Notes under the pieces: generated by a model
The model's database searches: none
The model's input: only the letters and a program-made list of their open reading frames with translations
Told to the model about the DNA's origin: nothing
Assembly (NCBI RefSeq): GCF_013155275.1
Contig: NZ_JABJXS010000001.1
Coordinates: 496,001 to 560,000, forward strand
Length of the DNA stretch: 64,000 bases
Source: Brenneria sp. hezel4-2-4
Lineage (GTDB): Bacteria; Pseudomonadota; Gammaproteobacteria; Enterobacterales; Enterobacteriaceae
Direction: 5' to 3'
Made by a program: the position numbers and the translations under genes
Part shown: in pieces, positions 38,982-48,658 of the stretch
Numbering within the stretch: the first letter of the stretch is position 1
How the letters are laid out: every line of letters begins with the position of its first letter

Positions 38982-38997
38982 TGTGATACCTTTCACA
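38982..38997. promoter_or_regulatory. CRP-cAMP binding site
   Basis: TGTGATACCTTTCACA is a perfect TGTGA-N6-TCACA core. It is 43 bases before the start of the sugar ABC ATPase and about 245 bases from hcxA on the other strand. It predicts glucose-repressed, cAMP-activated expression of the ABC genes. The rest of the 303-base divergent region (38738-39040) shows no gene. Confidence 0.85.
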
Positions 38998-39040
38998 TCC
39001 GTTTTCTGACGATATTTACCGCCAAGAGCGTTAACGAACC

Positions 39041-40555
39041 ATGACGTCCATCACCCAACCTACCCGATTGGAAATGCGCGACATTTCTATTTCATTCTCC
39101 GGCTTTAATGCCTTGAAGCAGGTTAATTTCACGCTGGAAGGGGGATCCATTCATGCCTTGACCGGCGCAAACGGCGCGGGTAAATCGACACTGATGACCA
39201 TTTTGTCCGGCGCCTATCGTCACTATCGCGGCGATATCCTGATTGACGGCGTTCCGGTGGATATTCACTCGCCGCGCGCCGCCAAACGCCACGGCATTCA
39301 TCTGGTGCAGCAAGAGGTGGATGTGGCGCTGGTTCCCAGCTTATCCGTGGCTGAAAACATCATGCTGGATACGCTGGCACAGACGGGCCATCTGCTCGAT
39401 TGGCCCCGGCTATATCGACAGGCGCAGGCGCTGCTCGATCAGCTCGGCGTAGATCTGAACGTACGTCGGCGTCTGGACAGGTGTTCTCTCGCCGAGAAGC
39501 AGCAGATCCTGCTCGCCAGAGCGCTGTCCCACGAGTGCCGTTTTTTAATTCTGGATGAACCGACCGCCCCGCTCGATCAGGCGGAAAGCGCGCGCCTGTT
39601 TCAGGTGGTTCGCCGCTTGCGGGCCGAGGGGATCGGGATTGTTTTTATTTCTCACCGCATCCATGAACTGAGCGAAATTTGCGATACGTTAACCGTACTG
39701 CGGGACGGCGCATTGGTCAGCAGCGGCCCGATGCAGGGCTTAAGCGGCGAACAGATCGTGGAACGCATGCTCGGTCATCAGTTGGATGACATTTTCCCGC
39801 CGCGTCGGACGCGACCGCCGCAAGAGGTATTGCTTCAGGTCAGCGGGCTGCACGATGAAATTCTGCTGCGCGATATCTCTCTGACGCTGCGCAAAGGTGA
39901 AATTCTGGGCATAGCCGGGCTGGCCGGCGCAGGGAAAACGGAACTGTGTAAAGCGCTGTTCGGCGCGACCGCCAGTCAGGTCGCCGACGGCGAATACCGT
40001 GGCGCGCCCTGGAAACCGCACTCCCCCCATCGCTCGGTTGAAATCGGCATTGCGCTGGTGCCGGAAGAGCGGCGTAAGGAAGGGATCTTTATTGAGGAGT
40101 CGGTCGCCATGAACCTGAGCGTCAGCGCCAGCGACAGCTTCTCCCGCTGGGGCATATTCAGCCACCAGCAGGCCCTTCGCTGGGCCAGACACCTCATTGC
40201 GCAGTTGACCGTTCGGACCACCGGCCCTATGCAGAAACTCGCCCGGTTATCGGGCGGCAACCAGCAAAAAGTCGCCATTGGCAAATGGTTACGCAGCGAC
40301 GCGCAGGTGCTGATTTTTGATGAACCCACCAAAGGGGTGGATATCAAAGCGAAACAGGATTTGTTTTCCCTAATTGATGGCTTGGCGCAACAAGGCAAAG
40401 GCATTATTTACGCCTCGGGCGAATTTTCCGAACTCGTCGGCCTGTGCGATCGGATTTGCGTACTGTGGGACGGCCGTATCGTCGCCGAACTGAATGCATC
40501 AGACATTGATGAAGAAATATTACTATTGTATTCAACTGGAGGAACTCCCGCGTGA
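39041..40555 (+). CDS. Sugar ABC transporter ATP-binding protein (RbsA/MglA type)
   Basis: A 504-residue duplicated ATPase for a pentose/hexose-type importer (CUT2). The first domain has Walker A GANGAGKST at residues 42-50 and Walker B FLILDEP, but a non-standard signature (CSLAEKQQI). The second has a degenerate Walker A (GLAGAGKTE), the canonical LSGGNQQK and VLIFDEPTKGVDIKAK, as in CUT2 ATPases. Its TGA overlaps the GTG of the permease. Which sugar is carried cannot be read from these subunits. Confidence 0.9.
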   Translation: MTSITQPTRLEMRDISISFSGFNALKQVNFTLEGGSIHALTGANGAGKSTLMTILSGAYRHYRGDILIDGVPVDIHSPRAAKRHGIHLVQQEVDVALVPSLSVAENIMLDTLAQTGHLLDWPRLYRQAQALLDQLGVDLNVRRRLDRCSLAEKQQILLARALSHECRFLILDEPTAPLDQAESARLFQVVRRLRAEGIGIVFISHRIHELSEICDTLTVLRDGALVSSGPMQGLSGEQIVERMLGHQLDDIFPPRRTRPPQEVLLQVSGLHDEILLRDISLTLRKGEILGIAGLAGAGKTELCKALFGATASQVADGEYRGAPWKPHSPHRSVEIGIALVPEERRKEGIFIEESVAMNLSVSASDSFSRWGIFSHQQALRWARHLIAQLTVRTTGPMQKLARLSGGNQQKVAIGKWLRSDAQVLIFDEPTKGVDIKAKQDLFSLIDGLAQQGKGIIYASGEFSELVGLCDRICVLWDGRIVAELNASDIDEEILLLYSTGGTPA

Positions 40556-41547
40556 GTCACCAACTTTCACCTAACGGGGTGATCCCCTTTCGCCACCGCT
40601 TTTTCGAATTTTTGTACCAGTGGGGCATGCTGATTACCGTAGTGGCCTTGATTGCGTTGTTTGGGCTGGCTTCGGATAATTTTCTGGATCCTTACAATAT
40701 CATCAATATCTTGCGCTCGATTGCCATTGTGACGGTCATCGCCATTGGCGTGTCCATTTCGCTGTCGGTGGGCGGGTTTGACCTGTCCGTCGGTTCGACC
40801 GCCTCGCTGGCCAATGCGCTGGTGATATCCCTGTTCGTCTGGCATGGATTTGGCACTACCGGCGCGATTGTCCTGACGTTGTTGCTGTGCACGCTGGTCG
40901 GGCTGTTCAACGCGTTTCTGATCGTGGTGCTGAAGATCCCCGATATGCTGGCGACGCTTGCCAGTCTGTTTGTGATTCAGGGCGTGGCGATGACCTACAG
41001 CTATGGCGGCTCCATTACTCAAAACATGGTGTTGCCGAGCGGTGAAATGGCCGAGGGCGTTATTCCTGAGTTTTTCGCCACGCTGGGGCAGGTTCCGGTG
41101 ATCGTCGTCGTTATGCTTGTCGTCACGCTGGTTGTGCAGTTGTATTTATCATTGACCAAGCATGGACGCAGAATGTATGCCATCGGCGGTAATCCTGAAG
41201 CCGCGCGGCTGGCGGGCATTCGCACGGCCCGCTATCGGGTTCAGGCCTATATTTTCTCATCGTTGCTGGCGGCACTGGGCGGCATTCTGCTGGCTTCGCG
41301 CATCGGTTCCTCGCAGGTCAACGCCGGCGGCGGCTATCTGATGGATGCGGTCGCGGCGGCCTATATCGGTTTCTCACTGGCGGGATCGGGCAAACCGAAT
41401 GCGCTGGGAACGCTGGTAGGCGCCGTTATTCTCGGCGTATTGCAAAACGGGCTGGTGATGCTCTCCGTTCCCTACTATGCCATGGACATCATCAAGGGGT
41501 TGGTATTGGCGCTGGCGCTGGCGATGACCTACATTCAAAAACGCTGA
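40552..41547 (+). CDS. Sugar ABC transporter permease (RbsC type)
   Basis: A 331-residue inner-membrane permease with eight to ten transmembrane helices. CUT2 hallmarks are GGFDLSVGSTASLANALV, PDMLATLASLFVIQGVA, YAIGGNPEAARLAGIRTARYRV and GSGKPNALGTLVGAVILGVLQNGLVML. It begins with GTG overlapping the ATPase stop (GTGA), so the two are translationally coupled. No periplasmic binding protein gene follows or precedes, which is unusual for this family. Confidence 0.9.
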   Translation: MSHQLSPNGVIPFRHRFFEFLYQWGMLITVVALIALFGLASDNFLDPYNIINILRSIAIVTVIAIGVSISLSVGGFDLSVGSTASLANALVISLFVWHGFGTTGAIVLTLLLCTLVGLFNAFLIVVLKIPDMLATLASLFVIQGVAMTYSYGGSITQNMVLPSGEMAEGVIPEFFATLGQVPVIVVVMLVVTLVVQLYLSLTKHGRRMYAIGGNPEAARLAGIRTARYRVQAYIFSSLLAALGGILLASRIGSSQVNAGGGYLMDAVAAAYIGFSLAGSGKPNALGTLVGAVILGVLQNGLVMLSVPYYAMDIIKGLVLALALAMTYIQKR

Positions 41548-41558
41548 TTATAATCATA

Positions 41559-41582
41559 CTCACCGCCGGCAAAGGCGGTGAG
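41559..41582 (+). terminator. Hairpin after the sugar permease
   Basis: CTCACCGCC and GGCGGTGAG form a 9-bp stem with a 6-nt loop, 11 bases after the permease stop. The tail is not T-rich. Confidence 0.6.
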
Positions 41583-41887
41583 ATACCGGACGCGGCTTTT
41601 ATTTATTCCTGGCATCCTACCATTTTTAATAGCCAGACTGCCGGCATACTGCATTTCCGATCCCGGCCGTTTCCCTGCCGAAAAATAACGGCCATTGCGC
41701 GACCTTTGCCTAAATCAGCAAGGCTGATAGTTTCAATCATCATGAATTTAATCGCATTCAAGCACTAACGGTAAATATCCGGCGCCTATTAGATAAGAAG
41801 CAATAATAGAGTAACCACAAAATAATAAGGCGTATCGGTAGCGTATTAATCTTGTTCGTCTAATGCCGCTTTCATTTATTAATCTTA
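41583..41887. other. Non-coding region between the sugar permease and the dehydrogenase
   Basis: About 305 bases, AT-rich on the right, between convergent genes. This is where a binding-protein gene would be expected for the ABC cassette, but no frame longer than a few codons resembles one. Nothing else was recognised. Confidence 0.5.
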
Positions 41888-42850
41888 TTAATCGCCCTGC
41901 TGCTGAACAAACTCGTCGATATTCTCAATTGTTTTTTCCATCAATGCCTGTAGCGACGATGCCGATGTCCAGGAAATATGAGGCGTAATCAATAGATTAG
42001 GAAGTATTTTTGCCGCCAGCATAAGCGGATTGTCCTTAGCGGGCGGTTCTTGCGTCAAACCGTCCAACGCCGCCCCCGCAATGCCGCGCCGGTTCAACAC
42101 CGAAATTAAGGCCGCTTCATCAATCAACCCGCCTCTGGCGGTATTAATAATAAACGCCGTCGGTTTACACAATGCCAGCGTTTGCGAATTGATCAGACAG
42201 CGGGTTTCCTCACTTAACGGACAATGCAGAGAAATAATGTCCGCAGACTGCAAAACCTGCTCAAACGGCAAATATCCCGGCCGACACGGCGCTCTCCCGT
42301 TGCGCTCGGAAAAAATGACTTTCATCCCCAGCGCCGTCGCCAGCCGAGCCACCTCGCGGCCAATCGCTCCCGCGCCGAAAATCCCCAACGTCGATCCGGC
42401 AATGTCCTTAACCGGGTGGTCAAAGTAGGAAAACTGCGTCTGGCTGGCCCATCGATCGCTAAGCTGATCGCGATACCATCCCATCAGGCTGTGCTTAAGC
42501 GCAAAAATCATGGCAATGGTGTGCTCGGAAACGGCCTGGGTTGAATAGTCAGGCACATTCTTCACGGCGATCCCCAACTCGGCGGCAGCGACGGTATCAA
42601 TATTGTTTGTCCCGGTCGCCGTTACCGCAATCAGCTTCAGATCGGGCAATGCCGATAGCGTTTCTCGCGTTAATAACGTTTTATTGGTAATAATAATATC
42701 ACTGTTTTTTGCCCGGGCGATAACCTGCTCGGGAGACGTATAACTATATTCAACCCATTGATGACGACATTGCGGTCGCCTGAAACTATTTTTTTTCAGA
42801 AAAATGGTTTCAGGCAATGCGCCCTTATCCAGAAAGGTAATTTTAAGCAT
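41888..42850 (-). CDS. D-isomer-specific 2-hydroxyacid dehydrogenase (HprA-like)
   Basis: A 320-residue NAD(P)-dependent enzyme that probably reduces hydroxypyruvate or glyoxylate, or oxidises a D-2-hydroxy acid. The ATG at 42850 (MLKITFLDKGALPE) is used; the frame also opens at a TTG three codons earlier. The NAD site is GIFGAGAIGREVA, and catalytic residues are R in NTARGGLID, E in TQEPPA and H in ITPHISW. The closest E. coli relatives are glycerate dehydrogenase-type proteins. It stands alone between the ABC cassette and lysP. Confidence 0.85.
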   Translation of the reverse strand: MLKITFLDKGALPETIFLKKNSFRRPQCRHQWVEYSYTSPEQVIARAKNSDIIITNKTLLTRETLSALPDLKLIAVTATGTNNIDTVAAAELGIAVKNVPDYSTQAVSEHTIAMIFALKHSLMGWYRDQLSDRWASQTQFSYFDHPVKDIAGSTLGIFGAGAIGREVARLATALGMKVIFSERNGRAPCRPGYLPFEQVLQSADIISLHCPLSEETRCLINSQTLALCKPTAFIINTARGGLIDEAALISVLNRRGIAGAALDGLTQEPPAKDNPLMLAAKILPNLLITPHISWTSASSLQALMEKTIENIDEFVQQQGD

Positions 42851-43114
42851 CGTAGTCAACCTGATAATTATTTATACGTTAAAAGTATGATCGCGATAGT
42901 AACAAAGTCCATTCGCCAAACCTAATAACGCCATTTTTTGCCCCTGAATAACCGATGAAATATGCCGACTATATTTCAACAAAAAGATAGTGAGTTAATT
43001 ATTTCATTAAAAATTACTTTGTGATAAATCTGAATATCACTAAGTATTGATGATAATTGTCAAAAATACAGCTAAGGATAGCGTGCGATAAGGACGGGCA
43101 GGAATAACCGCCAT
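42851..43114. other. AT-rich non-coding region upstream of the dehydrogenase
   Basis: It separates the dehydrogenase start from the lysP terminator. It is AT-rich and should hold the dehydrogenase promoter on the minus strand. No gene, repeat or known operator was recognised. Confidence 0.5.
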
Positions 43115-43148
43115 AAAAAAGGGTTGTTCCCGTCTGGCGGAACAACCC
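43115..43148 (-). terminator. Intrinsic terminator of lysP
   Basis: GGGTTGTTCC pairs with GGAACAACCC (10 bp) around an 8-nt loop, followed on the minus strand by six T (the A-run at 43115-43120). It lies 11 bases after the lysP stop. Confidence 0.9.
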
Positions 43149-43159
43149 GATAAAAGCGC

Positions 43160-44626
43160 TTATTTGTGATCGGGGAAAGTCATATCCTGATATTTGATAA
43201 AGCGCGTCCCCCGGCACAATTTGTAGCCAAACCAGATCAGTAAAAATAGCGGGAGCCCAACATACGTCGCCGTGACGCCATACCAGTCAATTTTATCTTC
43301 CAGAAACGCCTGATAGTTCTGTCCCAGCGTAATCACCAGACAGAGTACGAAAGCAAAAATCGGCCCCAGCGGGAAGAAGCTCGAACGGTATGGCAGGCGA
43401 TTCAAATCATGCCCATGCATTATATAACCCCGGCGGAAACGATAATGGCTGATCGCAATTCCTAGCCAGGCGATAAAGCCGGTCATGCCGGAGGTGTTTA
43501 ACAACCACAGATACACCGTCTGGTTGCCATACATGGATGACAGGAAACACAGCGCGGCGACTACCGTCGTCGCATACAGCGCATTCCGCGGCACGCCGCC
43601 TTTTGACAATCTGGCGAAAATACGCGGCGCCTTGCCTTCCGAGGCCAGGGTAAACAACATACGGGTGGAGGCGTACATTCCTGAATTCCCCGCTGACAGC
43701 ACCGCCGTCAGGATAACCGCGTTCATCACCGCCGCGGCTGAAAGCAAACCGGCATTCTGGAACACCAGCGTGAACGGACTGACGGTGATGTCTTTTACGT
43801 CATTACGCAACAGGTTAGGATCGGTATACGGGATAATCAGGCTGATGATCAGGATGGCTAAAATATAGAACAACAAAATACGCCAGAATACCTGACGAAT
43901 CGCCCGCGGAATATTCTTACCCGGATCTTGCGACTCGCCGGCGGCGACCCCAATCAACTCCGTACCCTGAAAAGAGAAACCGACAATCATCGCCACCCCG
44001 ATCATGGCGGAGAAGCCACCGGCAAAAGGCGCATCGCCAATTTGCCAGTTATGGAACCCCGCATTTTCGGCGCCGCGCAGAATGCCCACGATCATCAGGA
44101 TACCCACGGCAATAAAGATAATCACCGTCGTCACCTTGATCAGCGAGAACCAGTATTCCGCTTCGCCAAATCCCTTCACCGAAATGTAATTCAGCAGGAA
44201 CATCAGCGCTAAGAACAGCGCGCTCCAGATCCAGCCGGACACTTCCGGGAACCAGTACCCCATCACCAGTTGGGCGGCGACAAGATCGACCGCAATGGTC
44301 ACCGCCCAGTTGTACCAGTAGTTCCAACCCAGCGCGAAACCGAATCCTTCTTCTACATAGCGCGAACCGTAGGTTGAAAACGAACCGGAAACCGGCATAA
44401 ACGCCGCCAACTCTCCCAGGCTGGTCATCAGGAAATAAACCATCAAACCAATCAGGGCGTAAGATAACAACGCACCGCCCGGCCCCGCCTGTGAAACCGT
44501 CGCGCCGGAGGCGACAAATAATCCGGTGCCTATCGAACCGCCAATGGCGATCATCGTCAAATGCCGTGCCTTAAGCTCACGACGCAGGGTAGGTATCCCC
44601 TGGGATTGAATATCTTGCTGAGTCAT
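43160..44626 (-). CDS. lysP: Lysine-specific permease LysP
   Basis: A 12-helix amino acid:proton symporter of the APC superfamily that imports L-lysine; in E. coli it is also a lysine co-sensor for CadC. It has 488 residues (E. coli 489). The conserved N-terminal substrate region is TMIAIGGSIGTGLFVASGATVSQAGPGGALLSYALIGL, with the APC motif GSFSTYGSRYVEEGFGFALGWNYW next. In E. coli ArgP activates lysP. yeiE lies upstream on the same strand, 130 bases away, as in E. coli. Confidence 0.97.
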   Translation of the reverse strand: MTQQDIQSQGIPTLRRELKARHLTMIAIGGSIGTGLFVASGATVSQAGPGGALLSYALIGLMVYFLMTSLGELAAFMPVSGSFSTYGSRYVEEGFGFALGWNYWYNWAVTIAVDLVAAQLVMGYWFPEVSGWIWSALFLALMFLLNYISVKGFGEAEYWFSLIKVTTVIIFIAVGILMIVGILRGAENAGFHNWQIGDAPFAGGFSAMIGVAMIVGFSFQGTELIGVAAGESQDPGKNIPRAIRQVFWRILLFYILAILIISLIIPYTDPNLLRNDVKDITVSPFTLVFQNAGLLSAAAVMNAVILTAVLSAGNSGMYASTRMLFTLASEGKAPRIFARLSKGGVPRNALYATTVVAALCFLSSMYGNQTVYLWLLNTSGMTGFIAWLGIAISHYRFRRGYIMHGHDLNRLPYRSSFFPLGPIFAFVLCLVITLGQNYQAFLEDKIDWYGVTATYVGLPLFLLIWFGYKLCRGTRFIKYQDMTFPDHK

Positions 44627-44663
44627 TATTATCCTGACTGCCGTTACTAAAAATCGAGGCGGG

Positions 44664-44672
44664 ATTGTAGCA
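44664..44672 (-). promoter_or_regulatory. Extended -10 promoter candidate for lysP
   Basis: On the minus strand TGCTACAAT gives a TGn-extended -10 about 38 bases before the lysP ATG. The -35 region is weak, which fits a promoter that needs an activator such as ArgP. Confidence 0.45.
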
Positions 44673-44756
44673 AATAGCCTTTATCTGAATAGCCATGATC
44701 GCTGTGTTATAAGATAGCTTAATAACTCGAAGCCGATCATTAGCAATAGCTTTTTC

Positions 44757-45629
44757 CTATCCGGCCTCCCGGCAATAACTCAGGAAACGCTGCAAAACAT
44801 TCGAAATATGCTTCTGACGGTGATGAACCAGATACAGCGTACGCATGAATTTGGGCAACGGCACAGACAACTCAACCAGCGTGCCGGTTTCCAACTGTTC
44901 GGCAATGACCTGGCGCGACAGACAGCTAATACCAATACCATGACGTACCGCGTGTTTAATGGCCTCGGAATTGCCCAACTCCATCACTAAACGAAAATGA
45001 GGCAAACGCGCCAGCAGCAGATGATCCAGCACTTCCCGCGTTCCCGAACCGCGTTCGCGCATAATCCAGGGCGCGTCGGCCAATGATGATAGGGAAAGTT
45101 CCCGCTGGCTAAGCGGATGCGTCGGCGAACAAAAAACCACCAGTTCATCTTCCAGCCAGGGTTGGGTAACCAGATCGGTATGATGGCATGGCCCTTCTAT
45201 CAACCCAAGGTCGACACTGAACTCCGACAGGCTGGTAATCACATCCTGCGTGTTCCCAACATGCAGTTCCAGAGGAATGTCGGGGAAATCCTGCCGGTAA
45301 CGGGCAATCATGGCCGGCAACAGATAGTTGCCGATGGTGCTGCTGGCATAAATGCGCAATGCCCCATTGTCCTGGCGAAAAAGTTGTTCCACCTCCAGTG
45401 ATTGTTCAAGCAACGACAAAGCCTTCGGATAGAGCAGTCTGCCATGCTCATTCACCACCAGTCGTTTGCCGACGCGATCAAAAAGCTGAACGCCCAGTTG
45501 CCCTTCCAAATCGGCCAATGCGGCACTCACGGCGGATTGAGAGAGTGCAAGCACAACCGAAGCCTGAGTGGTGGAACCACTCCTCAGGACTTCTGCAAAA
45601 ACTTCCAGCTGGCGTAAAGTGATATGCAT
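44757..45629 (-). CDS. yeiE: LysR-family regulator YeiE
   Basis: A 290-residue LysR-type regulator (E. coli YeiE 293). The helix-turn-helix reads [42 protein letters not shown]. The effector domain is identified by [35 protein letters not shown] and [20 protein letters not shown]. Reported roles in E. coli and Salmonella include iron and sulfite responses; binding targets in this organism are unknown. It lies upstream of lysP on the same strand. Confidence 0.93.
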   Translation of the reverse strand: MHITLRQLEVFAEVLRSGSTTQASVVLALSQSAVSAALADLEGQLGVQLFDRVGKRLVVNEHGRLLYPKALSLLEQSLEVEQLFRQDNGALRIYASSTIGNYLLPAMIARYRQDFPDIPLELHVGNTQDVITSLSEFSVDLGLIEGPCHHTDLVTQPWLEDELVVFCSPTHPLSQRELSLSSLADAPWIMRERGSGTREVLDHLLLARLPHFRLVMELGNSEAIKHAVRHGIGISCLSRQVIAEQLETGTLVELSVPLPKFMRTLYLVHHRQKHISNVLQRFLSYCREAG

Positions 45630-46037
45630 AAGGGCTCTTTATCGAAAATAGCTATAGGTTGCGAATATATTAATCAATTTATTTTTTAAGTCTTCTGATT
45701 ATAGGCTGAGCCCGTCGCTCGGAATACGCAGAACAGCGTTACAAAATGTTGACTCTTTCTGCTGTGCCGCCCCCGAACATCTCCTGTCACAGAACGATAA
45801 CGCGGCTTCCCGACTTATCAGCGATAAGTTTAATAACTTTTTTTATTCTCTGACTGGCAAATATTCCGAAAGTATCACCATGGGATCGGCGCCAGGCAAA
45901 ACCGCGGCGGCCGCTGACGGAGTGGATATCAATCCGGCCGTTGAAATGATGCCATTGGCGCGAATAATTTATCCGTTAACGTCTCATTACCCCACCGGAC
46001 AATGGCATAATGCCGCCGTCATCAAGAGGAGAAGAAC
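45630..46037. other. Non-coding region between divergent yeiE and nfo
   Basis: About 408 bases. In E. coli yeiH lies here; no trace of it was found. A palindrome ATAGCTAT at 45648-45655, inside a T-N11-A-like context just upstream of yeiE, may be the YeiE autoregulatory site. On the nfo side CATAAT near 46008 could be a -10 element. A 53-codon frame ending at the nfo start is discussed among rejected items. Confidence 0.5.
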
Positions 46038-46877
46038 ATGAAATACGTAGGTGCCCACGTCAGCGCCGCCGGCGGCGTCGATCAAGCCGTTATTCGCGCC
46101 CATGAACTGAACGCAACGGCGTTCGCGCTGTTTACGAAAAACCAGCGCCAATGGGAGGCGGCGCCGCTCACTGCGGAGATCATCGAACGGTTTAAAGCGG
46201 CTTGTGAACGCTATGCCTACGCGCCGGCCCAGATCCTGCCTCATGACAGTTATCTGATTAACCTCGGACACCCCGAAGAAGCGGCGCTGGAGAAGTCTCG
46301 CGTCGCCTTTATCGACGAAATGCGCCGCTGCCAACAGCTCGGACTGAGCTTGCTTAATTTCCATCCGGGCAGCCATTTGAAACAGATTGATGAAGATCGC
46401 TGTCTGGCACGTATCGCCGAGTCGATTAATCTCGCGTTGGCGGAAACGCAGGGGGTGACCGCCGTTATCGAAAATACCGCCGGACAAGGGAGCAATCTGG
46501 GATACCGTTTCGAACATCTGGCCGCCATTATCGACCGTGTTGAAGATAAAAACCGCGTGGGCGTCTGTATCGATACCTGCCATGCTTTCGCCGGCGGTTA
46601 CGATTTACGCACCACAGAAACCTGTGAGTCGACGTTTGCCGAATTTGAACGCGTGGTGGGATTTCATTACCTGCGGGGGATGCATTTAAATGATGCGAAA
46701 AGCGAATTCAATAGCCGCGTCGACCGGCATCATAGTCTGGGTGAAGGCAATATTGGTAAAACCGCCTTCAGCTATATCATGAAAGATAAACGTTTTGACG
46801 GGATCCCTCTGATTCTGGAAACCGTTAACCCGGATATTTGGGCGCAAGAAATTGCCTGGCTAAAATCTCAGGCTTAA
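46038..46877 (+). CDS. nfo: Endonuclease IV (Nfo)
   Basis: An AP endonuclease of base-excision repair that cleaves 5' to abasic sites and removes 3'-blocking groups; it uses three zinc ions. It has 279 residues (E. coli 285). AP-endonuclease-2 signatures are [54 protein letters not shown] and [18 protein letters not shown] precedes the ATG. In E. coli SoxRS induces it. Confidence 0.97.
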   Translation: MKYVGAHVSAAGGVDQAVIRAHELNATAFALFTKNQRQWEAAPLTAEIIERFKAACERYAYAPAQILPHDSYLINLGHPEEAALEKSRVAFIDEMRRCQQLGLSLLNFHPGSHLKQIDEDRCLARIAESINLALAETQGVTAVIENTAGQGSNLGYRFEHLAAIIDRVEDKNRVGVCIDTCHAFAGGYDLRTTETCESTFAEFERVVGFHYLRGMHLNDAKSEFNSRVDRHHSLGEGNIGKTAFSYIMKDKRFDGIPLILETVNPDIWAQEIAWLKSQA

Positions 46878-46883
46878 CCCCAT

Positions 46884-46925
46884 CGAAAAAAATAGCGCCA
46901 GTCGGCATGATGTCGACTGGCGCTA
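46884..46925. terminator. Terminator of the fru operon (between convergent nfo and fruA)
   Basis: TAGCGCCAGTCG and CGACTGGCGCTA form a 12-bp perfect stem with a 9-nt loop. On the minus strand it is followed by seven T (A-run 46884-46890 at the left), so it is a strong terminator for fruBKA and a barrier for nfo. Confidence 0.88.
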
Positions 46926-46956
46926 CTCCACAACCTCCCTGTTTATGGCCGAACGA

Positions 46957-48642
46957 TTAAGCTTTTACCAATTGTTCATCCGGGCGCTTCAGCAACGCGT
47001 ACAGCACGCCCGCCACCACGGTTCCGGCAATGATTGACAGCAGATAACCAATAGCCGGCGTAATCGCGCCAGGGATCAGCAGAACAAACAGACCGCCGTG
47101 CGGCGCCATCAGTTTCGCGCCGACCGCCATGGACAACGCGCCTGTCAGCGCCCCGCCGACGATACAGCACGGCAGAACACGCATCGGATCGCGGGCCGCA
47201 AACGGAATAGCCCCTTCGGAAATAAAGCACAGCCCCAGAACCAACGCGGCTTTGCCCCCTTCACGCTCGGTCGTGTTGAACTTGTTGCGCGCCAGAAAAG
47301 TCGCCAGCCCCATCGCCAGCGGCGGAACCATACCGCCCGCCATGACCGCGGCCATCGGCGCGTAAATCTGACTACTGAGCAGCGTGGTGCCAAATACATA
47401 GGCCACTTTGTTTACCGGCCCGCCCATATCCGTACACATCATGCCGCCCAGGATCGCCCCCAGGATCACCGCATTCGCCGTTCCCATGGATTGCAGCCAG
47501 CCTGTCAGGCCGGTCAGGATTTTAGCCACCGGCGTACCAACGACATAAATCATGATCAGGCCGGTAATCAGCGTCGCGATCAGCGGAATAATCAGAATAG
47601 GCTTAAGCGCGGCCATACTCTGCGGCAACGGCAGCCGGTTGTTTATCTCTCTGGCAACGTAACCGGCCAGGAAACCGGCGATGATCCCGCCGAGGAAACC
47701 CGCGCCGGTGCTGACCGCCAACATCCCGCCGACCAGGCCCGGCGTTAACCCCGGACGGTCGGCGATGGAGAAGGCGATGTAACCGGCCAGTATCGGCACC
47801 ATCAGCGCAAACGCGGAACCGCCGCCGATCTGCATCAGCGCCGCCGCCAACGTTCCTTCCTGTTTAAAGGCCTCGATACCAAACACAAACGACAGCGCGA
47901 TACACAGACCGCCGGCAACCACCATCGGCAGCATGTAAGACACGCCCGTCAGCAGGTGACGATACGGACCCGCGCCGCCTTTCTGAGCGGATTCCGTGCC
48001 TGCCGCCGTTGTTTGACCGCTCGGCTGATAAACTTTGGCTTCCGCTACCGCTTTATCCAGTTCCTGTGCGGTCTTTTTCAGCGCCAGGCCCGTAGAAGTG
48101 CGGTACATTTTCTTACCGGCGAACTTGCTCAGATCGACTTCGATATCCGCGGCGACGATCACCAGATCGGCCTGTTCGACCTCTTCCGGCGTAATCGGAT
48201 TCCCGGCGCCCACCGAGCCGCGGGTTTCCACTTTGACCCACCAGCCGCGTTTTTTCGCTTCGGTTTCAATCGCTTCAGCGGCCATAAACGTATGGGCGAC
48301 GCCTGTCGGACAGGCCGTCACCGCAACAATGCGTTTGGCTGCGGTATTTTGCTGAACCGGTGCTGACGCGGCGGCCTGATAGGTCGCGGCTTCCGCTTGC
48401 GCCTTGGCGAGGAACGCGTCCGGCTGGCTGGCTGCCAGCTCCACATCGCCCACAAACACGCGTTTGCCATTCAACGCGCTGTCCGCCGCGGCGGTCGCAC
48501 CCAGAATGATCACCAATTCAGACTCGTCAGCCTGTTCCGTAAACGTCAGCCCTGCTTTCGCAGCGGCAGCGCCGAGTAGGTTCTTCACCAGATGGCTTCT
48601 CGCCAGACCCAGTGATTTATCTAAAATCAGCAGCGTTTTCAT
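46957..48642 (-). CDS. fruA: PTS fructose-specific EIIBC component FruA
   Basis: The membrane transporter that takes up fructose and releases fructose 1-phosphate. It has 561 residues (E. coli 563). An inactive IIB' domain (residues 1-95) is followed by IIB with the phosphorylated cysteine C111 in TACPTGVAHTFMAAEAIE, an Ala/Pro-rich linker, and the IIC membrane domain from about residue 225 (GVSYMLPMVVAGGLCIALSF). It is the last gene of fruBKA, 16 bases after fruK. Confidence 0.97.
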   Translation of the reverse strand: MKTLLILDKSLGLARSHLVKNLLGAAAAKAGLTFTEQADESELVIILGATAAADSALNGKRVFVGDVELAASQPDAFLAKAQAEAATYQAAASAPVQQNTAAKRIVAVTACPTGVAHTFMAAEAIETEAKKRGWWVKVETRGSVGAGNPITPEEVEQADLVIVAADIEVDLSKFAGKKMYRTSTGLALKKTAQELDKAVAEAKVYQPSGQTTAAGTESAQKGGAGPYRHLLTGVSYMLPMVVAGGLCIALSFVFGIEAFKQEGTLAAALMQIGGGSAFALMVPILAGYIAFSIADRPGLTPGLVGGMLAVSTGAGFLGGIIAGFLAGYVAREINNRLPLPQSMAALKPILIIPLIATLITGLIMIYVVGTPVAKILTGLTGWLQSMGTANAVILGAILGGMMCTDMGGPVNKVAYVFGTTLLSSQIYAPMAAVMAGGMVPPLAMGLATFLARNKFNTTEREGGKAALVLGLCFISEGAIPFAARDPMRVLPCCIVGGALTGALSMAVGAKLMAPHGGLFVLLIPGAITPAIGYLLSIIAGTVVAGVLYALLKRPDEQLVKA

Positions 48643-48658
48643 TGTTTGTCTCCTGCTG

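Noticed and set aside
45880-46041. 53-codon frame (starts MGSAPGKTAAAADGV) ending in ATGA overlap with nfo
   Set aside because: The overlap is suggestive, but the ribosome site is poor, the sequence does not resemble YeiH or any family I know, and low-complexity alanines argue against it. Conservation analysis would be needed.
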